A stretch of 33,011 bases of DNA, taken from NCBI GenBank assembly GCA_017411905.1, contig JAFQPB010000036.1, forward strand, positions 1 to 33,011, written 5' to 3'. Within the stretch, counting starts at the first letter, position 1. Each line of letters opens with the position of its first letter. This document shows, one piece after another, positions 14,344-20,732 of this stretch. Under the pieces are notes generated by a model. The model was not told the origin of the DNA, made no database searches, and saw nothing but the letters and a program-made list of their open reading frames with translations. The position numbers and the translations under genes are program-made. Source of the stretch: Oscillospiraceae bacterium. GTDB taxonomy: Bacteria; Bacillota_A; Clostridia; Oscillospirales; Oscillospiraceae.

Positions 14344-15177
14344 TTATGATAGTTTCAGCGATATGTCATAAACTTCGTTTTTGGGGAGAGACAGCTCCGT
14401 GGCGGTCTGCTTAATGGCATCCTTTTTGGAAAGGCCGCTGTCAATCAGCTCCTGCAGGCGGGCGACGATCACATCCTCGGTGATGGCTTCTGCTTCCTTT
14501 TCCGGTGCGCCTGCTACCACAAGGACAAATTCACCTTTTGGGGGCTGCTCGGTGTATTTTTCGATGGCATCAGCCAAGGTGGTGCGGACAACTTCCTCGT
14601 GGAGCTTTGTCAGCTCCCGGCAAAGGCTGATGGGACGATCGCCACCGAAGACCTCTGCCATACTCTCAAGGGTTGCCAGCAGCTTATGGGGGGCTTCGTA
14701 AAATATCATTGTCCGTCTTTCGTCCTTCAGAGAGTCTAAATGCTCCCGACGGCTTTTCTTCGCCGTAGAAAGAAAACCCTCAAAGCAGAATCTGCCGGTG
14801 CTTTGCCCGGAGATGCTGAGCGCAGTAATGACCGCGCAAGGGCCGGGAATGGCGCAGACAGTAATGCCTGCTTCCGCGCACTGCCGCACCAGATCCTCAC
14901 CGGGATCAGAGATAGCAGGGGAGCCGGCGTCGGAGACCAGCGCGCAGGTTTCGCCCGCTAAGATCCGCTCGACGATTAGATTGCCCTTTTGTGCCTTGTT
15001 ATGCTCAAAGTAGCTGACAAGGCTCTTTTTTATGCCCAAGTGGTTCAGCAGCTTAATGCTGACCCGGGTGTCCTCTGCGGCAATGAAATCTGCCGCTTCC
15101 AAGGTCTCCCGGCAGCGGATGGAGATGTCACCCAAATTGCCAATGGGGGTGGGGACAAGATATAACATACCAGCCAT
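14344..15177 (-). CDS. rsmI: 16S rRNA (cytidine-1402 2'-O)-methyltransferase
   Basis: A 277-residue SAM-dependent methyltransferase of the tetrapyrrole-methylase fold that 2'-O-methylates C1402 of 16S rRNA in the decoding centre. Family motifs: LYLVPTPIGNLGDIS at the N-terminus, IAAEDTR, SDAGSPAISDPGEDLV (SAM loop), IPGPCAVITALSISG, and FYEAPHK. The C-terminal 40 residues form the small helical domain with SGLSKKDAIKQTA. Start ATG 15177 follows AGGAGGT by five bases. It begins 10 bases after the trmN6-like gene, so the two RNA methyltransferases are co-transcribed. Function is secure by family. Confidence 0.95.
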   Translation of the reverse strand: MAGMLYLVPTPIGNLGDISIRCRETLEAADFIAAEDTRVSIKLLNHLGIKKSLVSYFEHNKAQKGNLIVERILAGETCALVSDAGSPAISDPGEDLVRQCAEAGITVCAIPGPCAVITALSISGQSTGRFCFEGFLSTAKKSRREHLDSLKDERRTMIFYEAPHKLLATLESMAEVFGGDRPISLCRELTKLHEEVVRTTLADAIEKYTEQPPKGEFVLVVAGAPEKEAEAITEDVIVARLQELIDSGLSKKDAIKQTATELSLPKNEVYDISLKLS

Positions 15178-15187
15178 ATAGTACCTC

Positions 15188-15877
15188 CTAAATGTGATAG
15201 AGATAGCGGTAATAGTCAGTCGGTGTGCCGTCCTGACCGGAGAGGGCTTCCTCTTGCCAAATAAGACCGGGCTTTCCGCCCTTGCGGAATTGCATCAAAA
15301 TCAGGGAGACCGGGCCATCTGCCTTGTGGCGCAGAAGAAGCAATTTTTTTGCTTCCAACTTATATTGCGCACCGCAGGCACAGAGTTCTGCCAGCCGTTC
15401 AGGACGGTGAACGATAAAAAAGTCACCGCCGTATTGCAGTGCCCAGCTTGCCGCTGTGAATAACTCTGTGAGGGAACAGCAGTCCTCCCGGCGGGCAAGG
15501 GGTGTCTTTTGGCTTTGTGGGCCGGAAGAAAAATAGGGAGGATTGGAAATGCAGCAAGAAAAACTCCCGGCGGGAAAAATTTCAGGAATGTTTCGTATGT
15601 CGCCGCATACACTATTAAGACGGTGGGAGATATGGTTAACAGATGCATTGTGCAGCGCCATCTGGTGGGCACTTTCCGTCAGCTCCAAGCCGCAGACGGT
15701 GCAGCTTTCATCCAGCGCGCATAAGTATAGCCCAAGCGTACCGCATCCGGCGCCTAAATCCAATACCCGGGCATTTTTGGGCAGCTTTACAAAATGGGCA
15801 AGGGCGATCGAATCGGTACTTAAAGGGAATGCATCCGGGGATAATTCTAAGGTATAGCCGTTATGCAGTTGTTCCAT
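15188..15877 (-). CDS. tRNA1(Val) (adenine37-N6)-methyltransferase-like protein
   Basis: A 229-residue class I methyltransferase of the TrmN6/YfiC family (COG4123), which in Escherichia coli methylates N6 of A37 in tRNA-Val. It has LHNGYTLELSPDAFPLSTDSI at the N-terminus, the SAM motif VLDLGAGCGTLGLYL (about residues 39-53), and the catalytic NPPYF of N6-adenine methyltransferases. Target identity is inferred from the family. ATG 15877 follows GGAGG; the frame runs further upstream through a terminator hairpin and is not used. Directly upstream is the ferredoxin terminator, so expression depends on read-through or an unseen promoter. Confidence 0.88.
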   Translation of the reverse strand: MEQLHNGYTLELSPDAFPLSTDSIALAHFVKLPKNARVLDLGAGCGTLGLYLCALDESCTVCGLELTESAHQMALHNASVNHISHRLNSVCGDIRNIPEIFPAGSFSCCISNPPYFSSGPQSQKTPLARREDCCSLTELFTAASWALQYGGDFFIVHRPERLAELCACGAQYKLEAKKLLLLRHKADGPVSLILMQFRKGGKPGLIWQEEALSGQDGTPTDYYRYLYHI

Positions 15878-15884
15878 AAAACCT

Positions 15885-15931
15885 CCATAAAAAATCAGCC
15901 TGTGCGCACCGTAACCGGCAGCACAGGCTGA
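15885..15931 (-). terminator. Terminator/attenuator between ferredoxin and methyltransferase genes
   Basis: TCAGCCTGTGC (15895-15905) pairs with GCACAGGCTGA (15921-15931), an 11-bp stem. On the minus strand it is followed by TTTTTTATGG and then the GGAGG of the downstream gene. It limits read-through from the ferredoxin gene. Confidence 0.8.
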
Positions 15932-15947
15932 ATGCAAAGTCGGAGAA

Positions 15948-16118
15948 TCAGCCTTCCTCGATTGCTTCTACGGGGCAGTTTTCAGCGCAAGAACCGCAAT
16001 CGACACAGATGTCGGGGTTGATTACGTACTTGTCTTCGCCCTCGGAAATTGCCTCTACGGGGCAGTTGTCGGCGCAAGAGCCACAGCTAACACAAGCGTC
16101 AGTAATTTTGTAAGCCAT
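15948..16118 (-). CDS. 2[4Fe-4S] ferredoxin
   Basis: A 56-residue bacterial-type ferredoxin beginning MAYKITDACVSCGSC. It has two cluster motifs of the form CxxCxxCxxxCP: CVSCGSCADNCPVEAI and CVDCGSCAENCPVEAI, separated by a short EGEDKYVINPDI hairpin. The two halves are clear repeats of each other. It carries electrons at low potential in anaerobic metabolism; the partner enzyme is not encoded nearby. GGAGGG lies about six bases before the ATG. It has its own promoter and its own terminator, so it is mainly a single-gene transcript, as expected for an abundant ferredoxin. Confidence 0.95.
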   Translation of the reverse strand: MAYKITDACVSCGSCADNCPVEAISEGEDKYVINPDICVDCGSCAENCPVEAIEEG

Positions 16119-16147
16119 TGTATTCCCTCCAATTTATTTGTGTTATA

Positions 16148-16167
16148 TTGCGTTTTCCTAAACGCAA
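16148..16167. promoter_or_regulatory. Stem-loop at start of ferredoxin mRNA
   Basis: TTGCGTTT (plus 16148-16155) and AAACGCAA (16160-16167) form an 8-bp inverted repeat just downstream of the -10 box, at the predicted 5' end of the transcript. It could stabilise the mRNA or be an operator. Confidence 0.5.
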
Positions 16168-16171
16168 GACT

Positions 16172-16199
16172 ATTCTAACACGGATTTTTCAAATTGCAA
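16172..16199 (-). promoter_or_regulatory. Promoter of ferredoxin gene
   Basis: On the minus strand TTGCAA (16194-16199), 16 bases, TAGAAT (16172-16177). The transcription start would be near 16165. Confidence 0.7.
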
Positions 16200-16272
16200 C
16201 CGCTTTTTTATACATATGTATATTTTTTCGCTTTTTTGGGAAAAATTTCCCGGGAAAAAGGGGGCGAGGGGA

Positions 16273-18600
16273 ATGCAGTACGGCGCAGATGCCCAGGAAA
16301 TTCTGCAAATTGCGGCAGAAAAAGCCAGAGGACTGGGGCACAGCTATGTGGGAAGTGCCCACTTGCTGCTGGCATTAGCGGGCTCTGAGGGCTTTGCCGG
16401 GCGGATACTTCGGGGCGCAGGCGTGGAGGAGGAGCTGCTGTGGTGTATGGCGGTGGTTTTATACGGACGCGGCACACCGGGTCTTCCGCTGCCTCAAGGC
16501 TTTTCCTTACAGGCAAGAAAGGTGCTGCGAAATGCTGCCCTCGAAGCAAAACAGCTTGGCCAGCGGCAGATTGGGACGGTGCATATTTTGCTGTCGCTCC
16601 TGCGGCAGGAGCGGTCTGAAGCAAGTGCACTGCTAACCTTAAGCAGTGTGGATACGCAGTATTTGTTTTCCAAAGCAGTCGACAGCCTGCAGCAGGAAAG
16701 AGAACCGGAAGTAAAACGCAAAAAGGAGGCGGTTACAACGAAATTATTGGAACAGTTCAGCGAGGACTTGATTAGCAAGGTGGCCAATATGGATCCGGTG
16801 ATCGGCAGGGAGCGGGAACTGGATATGGTGGTGGGAATCCTTAGCCGGAAGAACAAAAATAACCCGGCACTGATCGGCGAGCCGGGTGTGGGAAAGACGG
16901 CCATTGCTGAGGGACTTGCCCAACGGATGGCCGCAGGCAATGTGCCGCCCCAACTAAAAAATAAACGGCTTATCAGCCTGAATATGGCAAACCTGGTTGC
17001 GGGCACTAAATACCGGGGCGAGTTTGAGGAACGGCTTCGGGATGTGTTGGCAGAGATCCGCCGCAGCGGGGACGTGATCCTTTTTGTAGACGAGATGCAT
17101 ACCATCGTAGGTGCGGGCGCAGCAGAGGGTGCTATCGATGCTGCCAATATCCTAAAGCCTGCCCTTGGGCGGGGAGAGCTGCAAATGTTAGGCGCAACTA
17201 CCCGGGAGGAATACCGGAAGTTTATCGAAAAAGACCCGGCACTGGAGCGGCGGTTTCGACCGGTTTTGGTGGAGGAGCCGTCGGAGGAAGCCACAATGTC
17301 TATCCTGCGGGCACTAAAGCCGGGACTTGAGCAGCACCACGGATTAAAAGTGACAGAAGAAGCCCTCTCGGAGGCTGTGCGGCTTTCTCAGCGGTATTTG
17401 CCTGATCTCTATCTTCCGGATAAAGCGATCGACCTTTTGGATGAGGGCGCGGCCTATGCCCGTATGGAGGAAATGCGAAGCGGCAAAAACGGTATCCGAC
17501 GCTGGGAACTGGAACAGGAGCTATATGAAGCTGTGCGGGACAGCCGCTATGAAAAGGCCGCACAGCTACGGGATAAAATGCAGCGTCTTGCTGCAAGGCC
17601 TGCCGAAACCCATCGTCCAAGGGCGGTTGTTGCCGGGGATGTGGCTTGGGCTGTATCGGCACGCACAGGGATTCCTGTGGGGCGGCTCACCGCAGATGAA
17701 AAACAGCGGCTTCTGAATTTGGATACCATTTTGTCGGCCAATGTGATGGGACAAGACCGGGCGGTAGGGCAAGTGGCAGAAACCGTGCGGCGGGGACTTT
17801 CCGGTCTGCGGGATGGAAGCCGCCCGGTGGCAAGTATGCTCTTTTGCGGCCCTACAGGTGTGGGAAAAACAGAGCTGTGCCGCACACTCGCCAAGGAATT
17901 ATACGGAAGTAAAGAATCCTTTATTCGGCTGGATATGAGCGAGTATATGGAAAAGCAGTCTGTTGCCCGTCTCATTGGTGCGCCTCCCGGCTATGTAGGC
18001 TATGGAGAGGGCGGCAAGCTGACAGAGGCAGTACGCCGCAGACCCTACTGCTTGGTGCTGTTGGACGAGCTGGAAAAAGCCCACCCGGATGTGACGGGTA
18101 TTCTGCTGCAAATTATGGAGGACGGGGAGCTGACCGACTCTACAGGGCGCCGGGTCAGCTTCAAAAATGCCATCGTTGTGATGACCTCTAATTTAGGAGG
18201 GGAACAAAAGAGCGACGGCCTTGGCTTCCAGCCTGCAGGAAAAGAGAAGCAGACACAAGCTGCCCTGCGGCAGCATTTTACGCCGGAATTTTTAGGACGG
18301 CTGGATAGGGTTGTATGTTTTGAACTTTTGGGCGCAGAGGCAATGGAACAAATTGCGAAGAAGTGCTTGCTGCAGCTATCCGCCAGGGCAGCAGAAAACG
18401 GCGTACAGCTTACTTTGCCGGAGGAACTGCCGGGACTGCTGTGCCGGGAGACAAGGAACCGGGATGGTGCCCGGCAAATACGCCGTTTGGTGCAGGAAAA
18501 AGTAGAAGGTCCCTTGGCTGCTTATCTCCTTCGATGCGGGAAAAAGCCTGTAAAAATATGGGGGAAATGGACGGAGGGAAGCCTTTCCTTTCGCAATTAA
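16273..18600 (+). CDS. ClpC-like AAA+ unfoldase
   Basis: A 775-residue Hsp100 protein. Order: a Clp-N double repeat (about 1-145), AAA1 with Walker A GEPGVGKT (202-209) and Walker B VILFVDE (268-274), a short middle domain carrying a UVR motif (SRYEKAAQLRDKM, about 424-436), and AAA2 with GPTGVGKT (526-533). An LGF tripeptide (650-652) sits where ClpC carries its ClpP-docking loop, so it probably feeds a ClpP protease. The UVR motif and absence of a long coiled-coil middle domain separate it from ClpB. It lacks the usual ctsR-mcsA-mcsB neighbours and I see no CtsR box. Start ATG 16273 follows GCGAGGGGA. The N-domain looks divergent. Confidence 0.9.
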   Translation: MQYGADAQEILQIAAEKARGLGHSYVGSAHLLLALAGSEGFAGRILRGAGVEEELLWCMAVVLYGRGTPGLPLPQGFSLQARKVLRNAALEAKQLGQRQIGTVHILLSLLRQERSEASALLTLSSVDTQYLFSKAVDSLQQEREPEVKRKKEAVTTKLLEQFSEDLISKVANMDPVIGRERELDMVVGILSRKNKNNPALIGEPGVGKTAIAEGLAQRMAAGNVPPQLKNKRLISLNMANLVAGTKYRGEFEERLRDVLAEIRRSGDVILFVDEMHTIVGAGAAEGAIDAANILKPALGRGELQMLGATTREEYRKFIEKDPALERRFRPVLVEEPSEEATMSILRALKPGLEQHHGLKVTEEALSEAVRLSQRYLPDLYLPDKAIDLLDEGAAYARMEEMRSGKNGIRRWELEQELYEAVRDSRYEKAAQLRDKMQRLAARPAETHRPRAVVAGDVAWAVSARTGIPVGRLTADEKQRLLNLDTILSANVMGQDRAVGQVAETVRRGLSGLRDGSRPVASMLFCGPTGVGKTELCRTLAKELYGSKESFIRLDMSEYMEKQSVARLIGAPPGYVGYGEGGKLTEAVRRRPYCLVLLDELEKAHPDVTGILLQIMEDGELTDSTGRRVSFKNAIVVMTSNLGGEQKSDGLGFQPAGKEKQTQAALRQHFTPEFLGRLDRVVCFELLGAEAMEQIAKKCLLQLSARAAENGVQLTLPEELPGLLCRETRNRDGARQIRRLVQEKVEGPLAAYLLRCGKKPVKIWGKWTEGSLSFRN

Positions 18601-18609
18601 ACACAAAAA

Positions 18610-18685
18610 TGGAGAAATACCGGATATTTTATATAGAACAACCGTTCGAAAACCTTAAAAAACCGGTAATTTCTCCACTTTTTTT
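18610..18685 (+). terminator. Terminator after clpC-like gene
   Basis: TGGAGAAATACCGG (18610-18623) pairs with CCGGTAATTTCTCCA (18663-18677), one bulge, across a 39-base loop, followed by CTTTTTTT. The loop is unusually long. It isolates the dcw cluster from clpC. Confidence 0.65.
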
Positions 18686-18706
18686 GAAAAAAACCTAAGA
18701 AAATGA

Positions 18707-18735
18707 TTGATTTTTTGTTTTTCATAGGTTATACT
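18707..18735 (+). promoter_or_regulatory. dcw cluster promoter before mraZ
   Basis: TTGATT (18707-18712), 17 bases, TATACT (18730-18735). The predicted transcription start (about 18742) lies at the first MraZ-type repeat. Confidence 0.65.
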
Positions 18736-18744
18736 GTCGGTAAA

Positions 18745-18790
18745 GGGAGCGAAATGGTAGTTAAGTGGAGTAAAATGGAGCAGGAGGTGG
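18745..18790 (+). promoter_or_regulatory. MraZ-box-like repeat array
   Basis: Five G-rich repeats with a GGG or TGG core lie at 18745, 18755, 18766, 18776 and 18788, spaced 10-12 bases, about one helical turn. Surrounding bases follow a loose AAA/AAG-TGG-AG pattern. MraZ is known to bind such direct repeats at its own promoter. Here the array lies downstream of the -10 box, inside the leader. Confidence 0.65.
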
Positions 18791-18795
18791 CCAAA

Positions 18796-19224
18796 GTGAT
18801 CGGAAAATACCCGGCAAAGCTGGACGACAAGAACCGTTTGTTTGTTCCTGCGAAGCTTCGCGCCGAAATGGGCGAAGAATTTTTCGTCACAGTTGGTATC
18901 AACTGCGGCCGTAGCTGCCTGACCATTTATACTGCCAAGGATTGGGAGACACTGTCCCAGAATTATAACGCGCTGCCTATCTCTCAGCGTTCCGGTGCCA
19001 CCAGTCTGCTTTTCAGCAATGCAGTAGAATGTGTTCCGGACAAGCAGTTCCGCTTCACGCTGACGCAAAATCTATTGGATTATGCCGGGATCGGCAAAGA
19101 TGTTATGATCGTCGGCAGAGCAGGTCAAGCAGAAATTTGGAATGTAGATGCCTTTAACGCCTTTGAAAATGAAAACCTTACACCTGAGAAGCTGCTGGCT
19201 TCTTTGGAGGCCATTGGCTTATGA
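18796..19224 (+). CDS. mraZ: MraZ transcriptional regulator of the dcw cluster
   Basis: A 142-residue protein with two SpoVT/AbrB-like halves. The N-terminal half reads GKYPAKLDDKNRLFVPAKLR, the MraZ form of the DNA-binding signature (normally DxKGR); the second half has LDYAGIGKDVMIVGRAGQAEIW. MraZ forms rings that bind repeated boxes and represses its own operon. I chose GTG 18796 because AGGAGG lies eight bases upstream and family members begin within a few residues of this point; upstream in-frame starts would translate the operator repeats. The stop overlaps rsmH (ATGA). The N instead of G in DKNR is a small deviation. Confidence 0.95.
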   Translation: MIGKYPAKLDDKNRLFVPAKLRAEMGEEFFVTVGINCGRSCLTIYTAKDWETLSQNYNALPISQRSGATSLLFSNAVECVPDKQFRFTLTQNLLDYAGIGKDVMIVGRAGQAEIWNVDAFNAFENENLTPEKLLASLEAIGL

Positions 19225-20156
19225 GTGATTTTTATCATATATCTGTGTTGTTACAGGAGTGTATCGATGGCCTTGCCATTAAGCCCGACGGTATTTATGT
19301 AGACGGCACCTTGGGCGGCGCCGGTCATTCCGGTCAGATCGTCCGCCACTTGGATAGAGGTCTGCTCATCGGCATTGACCGGGATCCGGTAGCATTAAAG
19401 GCAGCAGGGGAGCGGCTTTCCCCCTTCGCAAACAATGTGAAGTTAGTTCACTCCAATTTCTGCGAAATGGAGCAGGTGCTGAAAGAGCTAAATATTTCCG
19501 GTGTAGACGGTATTCTGCTTGACCTCGGCGTATCTTCTCCGCAGCTTGATGACAGCACCCGGGGCTTTTCCTACATGGCCGACGCTCCGTTGGATATGCG
19601 GATGAACGGGGAGGACAGCCTTTCTGCTTATGAGGTGGTCAATGCTTGGCCGCAGGAGGAGCTGAAGCGAATCCTTTATGATTACGGTGAGGAGCGTTAT
19701 GCACCCCAAATTGCAGCAGCGATCTGCCGCCGCAGAGAAAACGCACCGATTAAAACAACACTTGAACTTGTGGATGTGATCCGCGGTGCAATGCCTCCGG
19801 CAGCACTCCGGGAAAAGCAGCATCCCGCCAAGCGCAGCTTTCAGGCTATCCGCATAGCCGTCAATGATGAGCTTGGCTCTGTAGAAAAAGCAATGAAGGC
19901 AGCGATCCCGCTGCTCAATAAGGGTGGACGGCTGGCAGTTATCACCTTCCATTCTTTGGAAGACCGCATTGTTAAAAACGCAATGGTGGAAGCCTCCAAG
20001 GGCTGCATCTGCCCTCCGAACTTCCCGGTTTGTGTCTGCGGAAAGAAACCAAAAGTGAAACTGATTACGAAAAAACCTATTATAGCTTCCCAGGAGGAGC
20101 TGGAGGTAAATCCCAGATCCCGAAGCGCCAAGCTTCGGATATGTGAAAAGCTTTGA
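19221..20156 (+). CDS. rsmH: 16S rRNA (cytosine-1402 N4)-methyltransferase
   Basis: A 311-residue RsmH (MraW) enzyme that N4-methylates C1402 of 16S rRNA. The SAM motif is VDGTLGGAGHSGQI near the N-terminus. Conserved DGILLDLGVSSPQLD, RGFSYMADAPLDMRM, KRSFQAIRIAVNDEL and VITFHSLEDRIVK follow, and the protein ends NPRSRSAKLRICEKL as in most homologues. Its position after mraZ is standard. With RsmI, also in this window, it makes the m4Cm1402 double modification, so both enzymes for one nucleotide are encoded within 6 kb. Start overlaps mraZ by four bases. Confidence 0.97.
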   Translation: MSDFYHISVLLQECIDGLAIKPDGIYVDGTLGGAGHSGQIVRHLDRGLLIGIDRDPVALKAAGERLSPFANNVKLVHSNFCEMEQVLKELNISGVDGILLDLGVSSPQLDDSTRGFSYMADAPLDMRMNGEDSLSAYEVVNAWPQEELKRILYDYGEERYAPQIAAAICRRRENAPIKTTLELVDVIRGAMPPAALREKQHPAKRSFQAIRIAVNDELGSVEKAMKAAIPLLNKGGRLAVITFHSLEDRIVKNAMVEASKGCICPPNFPVCVCGKKPKVKLITKKPIIASQEELEVNPRSRSAKLRICEKL

Positions 20157-20179
20157 TATTCAGGAAGGAGACGAATCAC

Positions 20180-20644
20180 GTGGCAAATCAAATCGACATC
20201 AGATATATAGATTTCAGCACTGAGGGAAATGCTGCCCGTAAGTTCGCACCTGCGCAAAAGAAAAAAGCGCAGCTTCCGGGTGTAAAGCGGAAAAAGAGCC
20301 GCGTATTGGTCATTGACCCTCTTGCGCTCATCGGTGTGGCTGTAGCGGTGTGTATGATCGTATTTATGGGCATTGGTATGTTTCGTTTGCAGGCAGCACA
20401 GGAGAAAAATGTGCAGATGGCACAGTATGTGGATAGCTTAAACGAAAAGAATACCGTCCTCCAGGCAGAGTTTAATGAGGTCTGCGATTTGGATGAAGTC
20501 CGGCAGCTTGCATTAGCACTGGGTATGATTCCTAAGTTAGAAGCCCCTCAAACCGGCATTACGATGTATGTACCTGAGGAGCCTGTGGCAACGCCCAGCC
20601 TTTGGGAGCAGATTGGAACATTTTTAGCAGGACTTTTTGCATAA
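20180..20644 (+). CDS. ftsL: FtsL-like septum protein
   Basis: A 154-residue bitopic protein: a basic cytoplasmic N-terminus (1-45), one membrane helix (about 46-68), a coiled coil (about 70-102) and a short C-terminal part with proline-rich tail and hydrophobic end. This matches the FtsL/DivIC build and the usual FtsL position between rsmH and the septal PBP. Sequence similarity alone is weak, as in all FtsL proteins. The start is GTG 20180 preceded by AAGGAG; an upstream TTG at 20153 is less likely. In the divisome it would pair with FtsQ/DivIB and DivIC and activate FtsW and the PBP. Confidence 0.82.
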   Translation: MANQIDIRYIDFSTEGNAARKFAPAQKKKAQLPGVKRKKSRVLVIDPLALIGVAVAVCMIVFMGIGMFRLQAAQEKNVQMAQYVDSLNEKNTVLQAEFNEVCDLDEVRQLALALGMIPKLEAPQTGITMYVPEEPVATPSLWEQIGTFLAGLFA

Positions 20645-20650
20645 AGACTG

Positions 20651-20728
20651 CCCCGGCCAATAGGATAAAGTAGTATAGATGGGCAGCGAGGTTTACCTTT
20701 GCTGCCCATCATAATCGAAAGGTCGGGG
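20651..20728 (+). promoter_or_regulatory. Nested hairpin masking the PBP ribosome binding site
   Basis: CCCCGGCC (20651-20658) can pair with GGTCGGGG (20721-20728), which forms the ribosome binding site region five bases before the PBP start. Inside it lies a perfect 10-bp hairpin, GATGGGCAGC (20678-20687) with GCTGCCCATC (20701-20710). No T-tract follows, so a simple terminator is unlikely. Confidence 0.55.
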
Positions 20729-20732
20729 TTCT

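Noticed and set aside
16119..16272. CtsR or CIRCE operator before the clpC-like gene
   Set aside because: No GGTCAAA-type direct repeat and no TTAGCACTC-N9-GAGTGCTAA inverted repeat is present.
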